64,000 nt of DNA from Haloimpatiens sp042688525 (GTDB lineage Bacteria > Bacillota > Clostridia > Clostridiales > Clostridiaceae): assembly GCF_042688525.2 (NCBI RefSeq), contig NZ_JBHWAB010000001.1, positions 1,674,001 to 1,738,000 on the forward strand. Reading direction: 5' to 3'. The notes beneath the pieces were generated by a model. It saw nothing but the letters and a program-made list of their open reading frames with translations, was not told where the DNA came from and ran no database searches. Each line of letters begins with the position of its first letter. Within the stretch, counting starts at the first letter, position 1. Positions 1 through 8,876 of this stretch are shown here, piece by piece. A program made the position numbers and the translations under genes.

Positions 1-1181
1 AAGATAAAGATGGTATTCAAATAATGAAGGATTATATGGCATCAGGGTCTTTTGCAAGAGGAAAAGAAGAAAAAAATGCTTCAGCATCTATGGTTTTTGT
101 AGGAAACATTAATCAAAGTGTTGATTCTTTAATAAAGACATCACATTTGTTTGCTCCATTTCCAGAAGAAATGGCCAATGATTCAGCTTTCTTTGATAGG
201 ATGCATTATTATTTACCAGGATGGGAAATACCTAAAATGAGACCAGAACTTTTAACTGATAGATATGGTTTTATAGCAGATTATGTATCAGAGTTTTTTA
301 GAGAAATGAGAAAGCGTTCATTTACTGATGCTATTAATAAGGATTTTAAGCTTGGCAATAATTTAAACCAAAGAGATGTTATAGCTGTTAGAAAGACAAT
401 ATCAGGATTGATAAAACTGATATATCCTAATGGAGAGTTTACCAAAGAAGATTTAGAAGAAATATTAAAGTATGCTCTTATAGGTAGGAGAAGGGTAAAA
501 GAACAGTTAAAGAAGATAGGTGGAATGGAGTTTTATGATGTTAATTTTTCTTACATAGATATAGAAACTATGCAAGAAGAATATGTATCAGTTCCTGAAC
601 AAGGTGGAGGAAAGTTAATTCCAGAAGGATTAGGAAAACCAGGACATGTATATACTGTAGGTCATTCAGGTTCAATGATAGGTGTATATAAAATAGAGAA
701 TCAAGTGGTTTCTGGAAGTGGTAAGTTTGAAAAATCGGGAGTAGGCTCTGATAGAGAAGCAAAAGAAAGTTTAGATACTGCTTTTAGATATTTTACTGCA
801 AATAGTAAGAGTATAAGTGCATCAATAAGCACTAAAACTAAAGATTTTTTAATGCATATAAGTGATTTACAAGGGATTGGTCTTACTAATGAACTTGCTG
901 TTGCTCAATTTATAGGACTTTGCTCAGCTTCATTAGAAAAGCCAGTTCAAGAATCTATGGTTGTATTAGGAAATATGAATTATGGTGGAACAATAATGGA
1001 AGTAGAAGAATTTGCAAATTGTTTACAAGTATGTGTAGATGCAGGTGCAAAAAAGGTATTAATTCCTGCATCAGCAGTAGTGAAATTTCAAACAGTTCCT
1101 CCAGATTTATTAATAAAGGTTCAGCCTATATTTTATTCTGACCCTATTGATGCTGTATTTAAGGCATTAGGAGTTAGTTAA
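1..1181 (+). CDS. brxL: BREX Lon-like AAA+ protein BrxL, C-terminal part
   Basis: This is the 3' part of a gene that enters from the left edge in frame 3; the family is usually close to 680 residues, so roughly 40 percent is missing. The visible part starts within the AAA+ module (FVGNINQSVDSLIKTSHLF) and ends in a Lon-like domain (GAKKVLIPAS near the end). BrxL is the last gene of type I BREX phage-defence loci and acts as a DNA-binding AAA+ restriction factor. Where Lon proteases carry the catalytic Ser (GPSAG) and Lys (GGLKEK), I see GLTNELAV and MEVEEFAN, so the Ser-Lys dyad seems absent and peptidase activity is doubtful. The rest of the BREX locus should lie just to the left. The family call is confident. 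Confidence 0.9.
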   Translation, partial: DKDGIQIMKDYMASGSFARGKEEKNASASMVFVGNINQSVDSLIKTSHLFAPFPEEMANDSAFFDRMHYYLPGWEIPKMRPELLTDRYGFIADYVSEFFREMRKRSFTDAINKDFKLGNNLNQRDVIAVRKTISGLIKLIYPNGEFTKEDLEEILKYALIGRRRVKEQLKKIGGMEFYDVNFSYIDIETMQEEYVSVPEQGGGKLIPEGLGKPGHVYTVGHSGSMIGVYKIENQVVSGSGKFEKSGVGSDREAKESLDTAFRYFTANSKSISASISTKTKDFLMHISDLQGIGLTNELAVAQFIGLCSASLEKPVQESMVVLGNMNYGGTIMEVEEFANCLQVCVDAGAKKVLIPASAVVKFQTVPPDLLIKVQPIFYSDPIDAVFKALGVS

Positions 1182-1201
1182 TAGCAGAAAAGGGGGATGT
1201 T

Positions 1202-2050
1202 ATGGATTCCAAAATGGATTTAAATATATTTAGGGACAAAATGAGAGAAGGATTAATTAATGCTATAGAATACAAAAATAATTTTGTACCAAAAACATTA
1301 TACAAATATGTTCCATTATTAGATAATAGATATATAAAATATGAAGAAGAAAATAAAAAGAAGATAGATTCCTTAAAAAATAATAAAGTGTGGGTCGCAC
1401 ATTATAAAAGGTTTAACGACCCATTTGAATTTAAAATGATGACTGTAGATACGGAAAAACTAAAAGGGACACAATGGACAGCTGAATATATAGATGAATA
1501 TTTGGAGTTGTTTAGAAACATTACTTTCGCATCATGTTTTAGTTCTGAAGTTGATAATAATATGCCAATGTGGGCTCATTATGCAAACAATCATAAAGGA
1601 TATTGTATAAAATATTCAGTGTTAAATGCTCAAAGTATATTTCCAGTGTCATATGAATCTGTGAGAACTAAAAGTGCAGTAATTGTAACTAATATAATTA
1701 ATGAAATGATTCAAGCGTATTCACAAAATTTAAAAAAGCCAACAGAAAAGTTTTATGAGTATTTTACTTATTTTTATCTTTCACTTAGTTGTAAACATAA
1801 CTTTTGGAATTACGAAAAAGAGTATAGATTTTTGTATTTAAATCTGAATCCTAATAATAATACTGGAAAGCTTATAGATTTATCAGAAGCTGGTATAAAG
1901 GTAGACGCTATATATATTGGTTATAAGTGTGATGAAAATTATGTATCTGAACTTATTAATATAGGAAAATATATTGGATGTGAAGTTTATAAAATGGCAT
2001 TTGATGAATACGGAGATGAATTTAAATTAAAATCAGAAAAAATTATTTGA
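1202..2050 (+). CDS. DUF2971 domain protein
   Basis: A 282-residue protein that starts 20 bases after brxL with a strong AAAGGGGG ribosome binding site, so it is probably cotranscribed with it. DUF2971 signatures are visible: MWAHYANNHKGYCIKY around residues 122-137, WNYEKEYRFLYL around 202-213 and a late IYIGYKC. DUF2971 proteins are of unknown biochemical function but recur in phage-defence loci and beside restriction systems. Its place right behind brxL suggests a BREX-linked accessory gene, although it could be an independent neighbour. No signal peptide or membrane segment is seen. Confidence 0.75.
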   Translation: MDSKMDLNIFRDKMREGLINAIEYKNNFVPKTLYKYVPLLDNRYIKYEEENKKKIDSLKNNKVWVAHYKRFNDPFEFKMMTVDTEKLKGTQWTAEYIDEYLELFRNITFASCFSSEVDNNMPMWAHYANNHKGYCIKYSVLNAQSIFPVSYESVRTKSAVIVTNIINEMIQAYSQNLKKPTEKFYEYFTYFYLSLSCKHNFWNYEKEYRFLYLNLNPNNNTGKLIDLSEAGIKVDAIYIGYKCDENYVSELINIGKYIGCEVYKMAFDEYGDEFKLKSEKII

Positions 2051-2090
2051 AATTGTATTTATTCATTTAGTGTATATCACATGGATAAAA

Positions 2091-2124
2091 AAACTGCGGA
2101 TAATTAGAGATCCACAGTTTTTTT
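2091..2124. terminator. Bidirectional terminator between DUF2971 gene and parR
   Basis: AAACTGCGGAT and ATCCACAGTTT form a stem with one G-T pair, followed by a T-run on the plus strand and preceded by an A-run that serves the minus strand. It lies between two convergent genes. Confidence 0.75.
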
Positions 2125-2128
2125 ATTG

Positions 2129-2401
2129 TTAAAATATATTATTTATCAATTCCTTATCCTGTTCCGAGATTATATTTCTTTTAGAAATATTAGAATCTAT
2201 ATTAATATTAGGAGAGGTGGATAGAACCTTGATTAAAGCTGTTTCTATAAGTTCCTGTAAATCATTATTTGAAGTATCTTTGTAAAGTTTTTCTTTTATA
2301 GCCTGGCATATAAAGTTACTTCTATTATTCATATATTTTATATGTTCATACAAATCCTCATATTCTTTAGAAAAGCTAATAGAAATTTTACGCTTGTCCA
2401 T
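2129..2401 (-). CDS. ParR-like ribbon-helix-helix partner of ParM
   Basis: About 90 residues, starting at the ATG at 2401, 14 bases inside the end of parM. The longer frame starting at 2437 would overlap parM without its own ribosome site; AAGGTG lies upstream of 2401. The N-terminus (RKISISFSKEYEDLYEHI, then a helix NRSNFICQAIKEKL) looks like an RHH DNA-binding fold. The rest is polar and probably binds the ParM filament. In type II plasmid partition systems ParR binds the parC centromere and couples it to ParM. The order and overlap with parM are the main evidence, since ParR sequences diverge strongly. Confidence 0.65.
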   Translation of the reverse strand: MDKRKISISFSKEYEDLYEHIKYMNNRSNFICQAIKEKLYKDTSNNDLQELIETALIKVLSTSPNINIDSNISKRNIISEQDKELINNIF

Positions 2402-3362
2402 TTTTAATAAGTAACACCTTATAGAAAGACATGGCATTTACGAATTGTGAATCTGGAGAAATTGTAGCATGAGGATAAGTTTCTTGAATAACTTTTTTTA
2501 GAAGTAAACTTCCACCGCGGCAAAAAACAACTTTTCCATTACTGTTGAAAATATCTAATTCATTTTGTTTTGCAAAGCTAATTATATCTTTTAGATGTTC
2601 TTTCATTATTTTTTTAATTAATTCTTTACTTCCTTTTTTTGCAGTTCCATTAATAAACAGAATTCCATCATCTTTTAATATTTGTTCTACATCATCCTTG
2701 TAAAGTATTACTCCATATTCTCTACTTAATGCATCTGCTATCTTGCTTTTTAAAACATTACCACCCTTATTTGCAACCAACATACTATTTAAGTCAGGAA
2801 CAAGATTATTAAATCTACAGATATTGCTGTTTAAGCCTCCTATATCAATTATTGTTGCTCTTGTGTTTCTATAATCATTTAGTGAAGTATATATAGGACC
2901 AATTGATTCAGGTAATATAAGAACATCATCTATATTAAACCTTACAGTTTCTTTATTTATAGTCATGCTAACAAATCCATTATTAAGAATATAGTCTCTA
3001 TATTCTTCTTTGAGAGTAGCATTTTTATATATACTCAAAGGGGCTCCTACCGCAATTTTAATTCTTATAGAAGGATGTTTTTTTATAACTTTTGATATTG
3101 CAACATATATAGCAAGTTTATGTTCGATGGATTTTTTGGATAAATCAAAGCTAAGCTTATTTTCATTGACCATATCCCCTATTAAATAATTTTTATCGTT
3201 AAATTCTATCATGAAAGTGTTATGTTCAACATCAACTCCAAGGTTTTCTACTTCTTGAACTTTAGTTCTAAACATATCTCGTTGTAGGTTAAAGGCATTA
3301 TGATACACAAATTTTGTACTATCTTTACCAGCATCAATTGCTATAAAAAGTGTGTTATTCAT
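2388..3362 (-). CDS. parM: ParM/StbA-type actin-like segregation ATPase
   Basis: 324 residues with actin-fold landmarks: the phosphate-1 loop AIDAGKDSTKFVY at residues 8-20, phosphate-2 IDIGGLNSNICRF near 168-180, and a C-terminal CRGGSLLLKK adenosine-type motif. ParM proteins polymerise and push plasmid copies apart. The ribosome site TAAGGAGGG precedes the ATG. It reads divergently from the primase gene, with a 250-base repeat-bearing gap that could hold parC and an origin. Its presence on what seems to be a chromosome points to an integrated plasmid or phage-plasmid, or to a plasmid-derived island. Confidence 0.85.
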   Translation of the reverse strand: MNNTLFIAIDAGKDSTKFVYHNAFNLQRDMFRTKVQEVENLGVDVEHNTFMIEFNDKNYLIGDMVNENKLSFDLSKKSIEHKLAIYVAISKVIKKHPSIRIKIAVGAPLSIYKNATLKEEYRDYILNNGFVSMTINKETVRFNIDDVLILPESIGPIYTSLNDYRNTRATIIDIGGLNSNICRFNNLVPDLNSMLVANKGGNVLKSKIADALSREYGVILYKDDVEQILKDDGILFINGTAKKGSKELIKKIMKEHLKDIISFAKQNELDIFNSNGKVVFCRGGSLLLKKVIQETYPHATISPDSQFVNAMSFYKVLLIKNGQA

Positions 3363-3411
3363 ATTTTTTATCCCTCCTTATTTGATTAATTTATATATAA
3401 TAAGCACTTAG

Positions 3412-3519
3412 GGTAGGAAATATTCCTACCGCTATGTGTGTTTTAGTCGTATTAGGTAGGAACTTGTAATACTTGGTGTATCAATTGAGTAAAAGCCTGA
3501 TATATCAATAGGTTAAAAG
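3412..3519. repeat. Repeat cluster, candidate parC/origin iterons
   Basis: A perfect palindrome GGTAGGAA-ata-TTCCTACC lies at 3412-3430, and a third GGTAGGAA at 3455-3462. Two direct repeats of the form TATCAATnGnnTAAAAG start at 3479 and 3503, a 24-base period. This sits between divergent parM and primase genes, where a centromere for ParR or a replication origin would be expected. That assignment is inference. Confidence 0.5.
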
Positions 3520-3558
3520 GGCTAAAACCATGTAGAACTGTTTTTCTATTTAAAATAT

Positions 3559-3588
3559 TTGACAAAAAAATTATTATATATTTATAAC
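3559..3588 (+). promoter_or_regulatory. Sigma-A-type promoter of the primase gene
   Basis: TTGACA at 3559 and TATAAC at 3583 are separated by 18 bases. Transcription would start near 3595, which fits a primase start at the TTG at 3612 rather than the ATG at 3594. Confidence 0.6.
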
Positions 3589-3611
3589 ACAAAATGAAAG
3601 GGGAAATATTA

Positions 3612-5819
3612 TTGATAAAAATTAGAAATTATGAAAAGTTAGTTGACGAAATAAAGAATTATTTAAGAAAGTATTTGGAGTTAAAAGGTATAGAGATAAA
3701 AGGAAAAAGTTTTAAATGCTTTCAACATAATGATAGCAACCCAAGTGCAGGATTAACTAAAGATGAAAGAGGGTTTAGATGTCATGCATGTGGAATATCT
3801 GGAGATATATTTACAGCCTATAGTATTATTGAAAATAAAAGTATCAGAGGGCAAGAATTCTTTAATGTACTTAAGGAGTTGGCAGATATTTTCAATATAT
3901 CTTATGAGCTTGATGATGATTACAGATTGGTAAAAGATAATGCATATATTTATGTAGATAATATGGGAAATGAGGCTTATAAAATTGTAAGATATCATGA
4001 AGAAGATGCCTATGGAAACATAATTTTAAAGAGCAACCGAAAGATAAGCAAAGTATTTAAAGCTTATACAAGGACTAATGACGGATGGAAGTTAGGTATG
4101 GAAGAGCAGAGCAGATATATATATAATCTAAAGGAGATTAGTAAAGCTATTAAGGATGAAGAGGATGTTTACTTTGTAGAAGGAGAAAAATGTGCTGAGC
4201 TAATAAAGGATAAGTTTGGATTTACTTCAACTACTATAGCGTTTGGTTCTAATTCATGGAAAGAACCTTACATTGAATTATATAAGAAGCAGTTAAAAGG
4301 AGCAAATGTGATTCTAATTCCTGATAATGATGATAATGGGTACAAATTAATGAATCAAGTAGCTAAAGATTTAGGAAAGGTAGTTAAATCTTTAAAAATA
4401 ATTAAATTAGATGAAGATTTAACTTTACCTACAGGTGGTGATTTAGAGGAATGGATTCAATTAGGAGGAAAAAAAGAAAGGTTATTGAAGTTGAAAGAAA
4501 AATCAAAGGAACTTATAGAAGATGAATGTACTTGGTATGAGAAAGATGAATTAGGTAGAATAAAAGTTAATACTGGATTGCTATCAAGGTATCTTATTAA
4601 TAAAAACCCATCTATATATTCAGCAGCGAGATTTTATTTATATAACAAAGGAGTTTATAAAGAGTGTAAGTACAATGAAGTACAAGCTATAATAAAAGAT
4701 AAAATTGAAGATAGATTATGTAAAATGAGTTTAATAAGAGATGTTGAGGGGTTATGGGCTATTGATAAAAAAGTTATAAAAGCACCTAATGAATTAGATA
4801 CTGAGTCTAATATAATAAATGTAAAAAATGGTCTATATAATATTTTAACAGGAGAATTGAAAGGTCATGAGCATAATTTTATATCAACTATACAATTAGA
4901 TGTAAAATATAATTCTGATGCAAAAGGAAGTGTATTTAATAAATTTTTAAATGATGTAGTGTCAGACAAAGAATTTCAATTATTGTTACAAGAGATAGCA
5001 GGATATACTATGTCAACTTTTAATAAAGCTAAAAAATTCTTCATAATACAAGGACCAAGAGATTGTGGAAAAACAACATTTTTAAATTTAATTATGTCTA
5101 TAATAGGGCAAGAATATTTATCGCATATAAATCTTCAGCATCTTAATGAGCGATTTAATAAAGCAGAGCTTTTTGGGAAAATAGCTAATATAGCTACGGA
5201 ACTTCCAGATAAGGGGATTGAAGATGTAGGATTTATAAAAGCCTTGGTAGGACAAGACCCTATACAGGCAGAGAAAAAATGCAAAGACCCATTTGCTTTT
5301 GTGAATAAAGCTAAATTAATATTTGCTTGTAATAATTTACCTCAAAATTATGGTGACAAAAGTGATGCTTTTTATAACAAAATGATAATTGTTAGGTTTG
5401 AAAGAAAATTTAATGATCAGGATATAGATGTTATGCTTCCAGAAAAGCTTGAAAAAGAAAAAGAATATGTTTTTTTATGGGCTATGGAAGGCTTGAGAAG
5501 GCTTGTAAATAATGGATTTAAATTTACGGAAACAAATACAACTAAAGAGTTAGTTGTATCATATAAATTAAAATCAAATAATGCTTTAGCTTTCGTTAAA
5601 GACTGTTGTGAATTAAATCAAAATGCACAAATTGGAAGTACAATCTTATACAATAATTATAAAAATTATTGTACCAAAAATAATTATAAAGCTGTAAGTA
5701 GAAACAAATTTAAAGAAGAATTGGAAAATGCTTATAAGGATAAAATACATTCAAAATTGATTACAAGCAAAAGAATATCTGGATATATAGGAATAACTTT
5801 GAATAAATTTACTTATTAA
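3612..5819 (+). CDS. Phage/plasmid primase-helicase (CHC2 zinc finger, TOPRIM, SF3 helicase)
   Basis: I choose the TTG at 3612 because AAAGGGG sits 8 bases before it, whereas the in-frame ATG at 3594 lies at the predicted transcription start. The protein is about 735 residues. It has a CHC2-type zinc finger (C36, H39, C57, C60), a TOPRIM domain (VEGEKC around 190, DNDDNG around 238) and a D5/SF3 helicase with Walker A GPRDCGKTT near 481. It would prime and unwind DNA at the element's origin. This P4/D5-like architecture is typical of phages, satellites and phage-plasmids. With divergent parMR and iteron-like repeats it forms a replication and partition module. Confidence 0.88.
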   Translation: MIKIRNYEKLVDEIKNYLRKYLELKGIEIKGKSFKCFQHNDSNPSAGLTKDERGFRCHACGISGDIFTAYSIIENKSIRGQEFFNVLKELADIFNISYELDDDYRLVKDNAYIYVDNMGNEAYKIVRYHEEDAYGNIILKSNRKISKVFKAYTRTNDGWKLGMEEQSRYIYNLKEISKAIKDEEDVYFVEGEKCAELIKDKFGFTSTTIAFGSNSWKEPYIELYKKQLKGANVILIPDNDDNGYKLMNQVAKDLGKVVKSLKIIKLDEDLTLPTGGDLEEWIQLGGKKERLLKLKEKSKELIEDECTWYEKDELGRIKVNTGLLSRYLINKNPSIYSAARFYLYNKGVYKECKYNEVQAIIKDKIEDRLCKMSLIRDVEGLWAIDKKVIKAPNELDTESNIINVKNGLYNILTGELKGHEHNFISTIQLDVKYNSDAKGSVFNKFLNDVVSDKEFQLLLQEIAGYTMSTFNKAKKFFIIQGPRDCGKTTFLNLIMSIIGQEYLSHINLQHLNERFNKAELFGKIANIATELPDKGIEDVGFIKALVGQDPIQAEKKCKDPFAFVNKAKLIFACNNLPQNYGDKSDAFYNKMIIVRFERKFNDQDIDVMLPEKLEKEKEYVFLWAMEGLRRLVNNGFKFTETNTTKELVVSYKLKSNNALAFVKDCCELNQNAQIGSTILYNNYKNYCTKNNYKAVSRNKFKEELENAYKDKIHSKLITSKRISGYIGITLNKFTY

Positions 5820-5886
5820 AGCTTAAAATATTATAACTTAGTGTGAAAATAATCTTTACTCAAAGTAAAGTTAATATATATATTTA

Positions 5887-5925
5887 AAAGAGCATTTCTT
5901 AATTAATTTAAGAGAGGCTCTTTTT
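5887..5925 (+). terminator. Terminator after primase gene
   Basis: AAAGAGC and GCTCTTT close a long AT-rich stem (TTCTTAA/TTTAAGAG), followed by T-residues. Confidence 0.75.
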
Positions 5926-6380
5926 CATTTGGTTAAGTATAGCAACTGAAGAAAAAATATCTTTTATTGAGAAATTATAAAGCATAAGGGGTATTGATTA
6001 AACTCTTATTTGATGCCATTTGAGAGGAATGAGATAAATTTTTTATATTTGTTTATATAATAATATAGCTATTTATAATTTTTTTATTGATGATATAAAA
6101 ATAATCTCTCAAAACTCTCAACATGTTCAAATTAAAGAGCTGGATAAGTAAAATAGTCACAATTAAATTCTCTAAAAAGAGAATATTATTTCTCAGATGC
6201 TAAATGTAAATAACTCAATAAATCCTTTGAATACTTGATAATTATAACTTTTAATCAATAAATATAATGTTGATAGTAAAATCTCAAAATTAAACCGTAG
6301 TTATTTAAGAGTTTTTAACTATATATCGGATTTATGTATTCCAAAAAGTTGTTTTAAAAAATATAAAATGAAATTAATAG
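5926..6380. other. Gene-free AT-rich stretch
   Basis: I see no frame with coding character and no recognisable element between the primase terminator and the convergent regulator gene. Confidence 0.5.
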
Positions 6381-6908
6381 TTAAGCATCAAATATAGGCT
6401 CTAAATTTAAAGTAGTCAATAATTCATCTATATCAGGAAAATCATAAATGTGGTTATCAAAGAACCAAATTATAGCAGAATCACGATTATTAGGTTTAAA
6501 TGAGTAACCCGCTACTTTTAATAATTCATTTATTTCTTTACAATTAAGTTTTAATGCAAGTCCAATCCTAATAATTTTGTATTTAGAAGGATTAGCAGTT
6601 TTATTATTAATTAATTTACTCCAATATTCTTTAGTTAAATTTGCTTTTGTATATACTATTGAGTCTTTTTTTATGCCTTTGGAATCTACGAGATATTGGA
6701 TGTACCTACCTAAAGTCATGTTTTTTGAATCTTGTATGGTATTTTTTAAATCTGAGAATTGAAAATCTGATAAAGCGTGTCCAAAAACTAAATCAGAATC
6801 TTTATCATATTTAGATAAAATGTTTTTTATAAAATATTCTTTATCAGGATTTTGAATGATTTTTCTTAATTGAACTCTATATTTCACCATTTCCATGTAT
6901 GAAGCCAC
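6381..6908 (-). CDS. XRE-like helix-turn-helix regulator
   Basis: 175 residues starting at a GTG with AAGGAGG seven bases before it. The central part (TLGRYIQYLVDSKGI, then YWSKLINNKTANPSKYKIIRI and LALKLNCKEINELLKVAGY) follows the XRE/Cro helix pattern, in which the DNA-reading helix is followed by a second set of helices. An N-terminal helical region of about 60 residues and a short C-terminal tail flank it. It is divergent from the repeat protein at 7105 and probably controls that group and itself. The exact family is not recognised. Confidence 0.6.
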   Translation of the reverse strand: MASYMEMVKYRVQLRKIIQNPDKEYFIKNILSKYDKDSDLVFGHALSDFQFSDLKNTIQDSKNMTLGRYIQYLVDSKGIKKDSIVYTKANLTKEYWSKLINNKTANPSKYKIIRIGLALKLNCKEINELLKVAGYSFKPNNRDSAIIWFFDNHIYDFPDIDELLTTLNLEPIFDA

Positions 6909-6930
6909 AAGAAATCCTCCTTACTTAAAT

Positions 6931-6947
6931 GTTGCCTATAAAGCAAC
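6931..6947. promoter_or_regulatory. Candidate operator palindrome
   Basis: GTTGC and GCAAC are separated by seven bases, just upstream of the minus-strand regulator gene and in the divergent intergenic region. It could be the regulator's own binding site; this is inference. Confidence 0.3.
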
Positions 6948-7104
6948 CATAAATATTTGTTGTTCATATATAATTTTATCATAAGATGAAGTTGTCTAAA
7001 AGATTCGATTTTGGTTGAAATTTGAATAGAAAATAACTTGGATATAGTCTAAAAACAATAAATAAATATATATTTATTTTAAAGTAATGGAGGAAAATGT
7101 AAAC

Positions 7105-7866
7105 ATGACAAATGATGAACTATTAGAACTTATAAAAAATGAATATTATAGAATTAAACCAAAAGGATGCTGGGATTTTATGAAAAAAAGAGATAAGAGA
7201 ATACCTTGTTTAAGTAAATTAAAAGAAAGGTTTGGAAAAACCTACAATCAAATATTAATAATGTCAGGTATATCCGATGATGAATTAAATTTTGTAAGAA
7301 GAAACAAGGAGCAATATTTAGAAAAGTTAAAACAAATCTCTATGGAGTTAGGATATGTACCATCACATCAAGAGTTTTTAAAAATGGGGTATTCCCCATC
7401 TATTTTAAAAAAATACTATGGCTCATATTTAAATGCAGTTAGGGAATTAGGGATTAACTTCAATTTAAGCGAAACGCCTATTATAGTAAAAGAAAGTAAA
7501 GAAGAGCTTCTGGATATGTATATAAGGTTTAGTGAATCTTTAGGTGGACCAGCATCATGTAATGACTTGGAAAAAAGTAAAAGAATATATAATGCAGGAG
7601 TTTTCAGGATTAGGTTTGGTGGAATGAAAGGATTAAAAAAGAGTGCAGGATTTGAACCGATTTATAAAAATAATGAAAAATACACAAAAGAGTATATAAA
7701 AAATATGTTGAGAAAACTTTATATTGAAAACAATAGGAGGTTAACAGCAAAAGAGATGGCAGAAGATTCAGATTTACCAAGTCTTGTAACTGTATTAACT
7801 AAATTTAAAACAACTAAAATAAGTGATATTTGGCAGGAAATAGAAAATGATATGGATTGTGTATAG
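7105..7866 (+). CDS. Protein of homing-endonuclease-associated repeats, no nuclease domain
   Basis: I place the start at the second ATG (7105) because GGAGGA lies about ten bases upstream; the ATG at 7087 overlaps that site. The roughly 253 residues divide into four copies of a 50-60 residue unit. Each holds a helix, a conserved turn and a closing RFG, YYGSY or KF-type motif (ERFGKTYNQ, KYYGSYLNA, RIRFGGMKG, TKFKTTKIS). This matches the HNH_repeat family found in HNH homing endonucleases, where the units bind DNA. No HNH, GIY-YIG or other catalytic motif is visible, so it may be a DNA-binding protein only. It leads a three-gene group with the two acidic proteins downstream. Confidence 0.6.
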   Translation: MTNDELLELIKNEYYRIKPKGCWDFMKKRDKRIPCLSKLKERFGKTYNQILIMSGISDDELNFVRRNKEQYLEKLKQISMELGYVPSHQEFLKMGYSPSILKKYYGSYLNAVRELGINFNLSETPIIVKESKEELLDMYIRFSESLGGPASCNDLEKSKRIYNAGVFRIRFGGMKGLKKSAGFEPIYKNNEKYTKEYIKNMLRKLYIENNRRLTAKEMAEDSDLPSLVTVLTKFKTTKISDIWQEIENDMDCV

Positions 7867-7909
7867 AAAAATAAAAAATAATTATATATAATTGGGAGGA
7901 ATTTAATAT

Positions 7910-8857
7910 ATGAACAAAATAAAAGTAAGATTTGATAATGAAGTATTAGATGTAATTACAGAAGATGAAGCATTAAACGCTATTGATACACATTATATAG
8001 CTAAAGAATTAGTAGAGTATTGTGAGAGTGGACTTGATTGTAGTATATATATAGACTTAGAAGATGGAGAGATTTTTAGTGTAGATGGGAATAATAGTTG
8101 TCTTAATTCAAGCCCAGAAACCATAATTACTATAGCTAATATTAAAGGGTATGGAGATTTAGGCTGTTTATATGATATAGTTAGTAATTTTGAAGATTTT
8201 AATGATTTTGAGAAAGAATATGAAGATTGGGTTGATGGAGTTCAGAGAGATTATAGTTATGACTTTAATATGGATAAATATTATGATGTTTGTGAAGCAT
8301 ATGTAGTAGAAGTTTTAGAGGAAGAACCCAATAAATATTTAAGTGAAGAAAGAATTTACTCAATGGAAAATGGAATGTTTTTAGATGATGTTGATGAAAA
8401 TATTCTCAAATTTTATGAAAAGATAGAAATATTAAGTCCAATTGAGCAGGAATATGTAGAATTAGTTGAAAGTAAAGAAGCACCATGTTTTCTATACAAT
8501 ATATATGCTTCTACAAAAGAAGAACTAAAAGAAAAACTTTTAAAAATAATTGATAGAGATTATGGATTGGAATACTTTTTAAAAGAAGAGATTTATGAAG
8601 CTGTTAAAAATGAATATGTGGGAAATCGTTCAGAAGAATCAAATGAAATTGATGATTTTATAGATTCTTTTGTAAAAGATTTAATAGAGAATGAAGCTAA
8701 AAATGTTTTTATGAAGTGTATAGATAAAGAAAATGAGTATATTAAGGAATTTAAATGGATAGGTGAAGGAATATATGACTATTATAAAGATAACTATGGA
8801 TGCATTGATAAAATTGATAATATTCTAATTATGTTAAAACAAGATAATAAAATCTAA
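7910..8857 (+). CDS. Acidic protein of unknown function
   Basis: A 315-residue protein preceded by GGGAGGAA. I do not recognise a family. About a quarter of all residues are Asp or Glu, spread along the whole length, with few basic residues, and it is rich in Tyr. No signal peptide, membrane helix or catalytic motif is seen. Such composition is seen in DNA mimics such as anti-restriction proteins, but also in ordinary clostridial phage proteins, so that role is only a suggestion. It lies 43 bases behind the repeat protein and 19 bases before another acidic gene, apparently in one operon. Confidence 0.5.
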   Translation: MNKIKVRFDNEVLDVITEDEALNAIDTHYIAKELVEYCESGLDCSIYIDLEDGEIFSVDGNNSCLNSSPETIITIANIKGYGDLGCLYDIVSNFEDFNDFEKEYEDWVDGVQRDYSYDFNMDKYYDVCEAYVVEVLEEEPNKYLSEERIYSMENGMFLDDVDENILKFYEKIEILSPIEQEYVELVESKEAPCFLYNIYASTKEELKEKLLKIIDRDYGLEYFLKEEIYEAVKNEYVGNRSEESNEIDDFIDSFVKDLIENEAKNVFMKCIDKENEYIKEFKWIGEGIYDYYKDNYGCIDKIDNILIMLKQDNKI

Positions 8858-8876
8858 AAGAGAAGGAGAACTATTA

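Noticed and set aside
568..762. Minus-strand frame opposite brxL
   Set aside because: Its hydrophobic translation is the antisense of a conserved BrxL region and it has no ribosome site.
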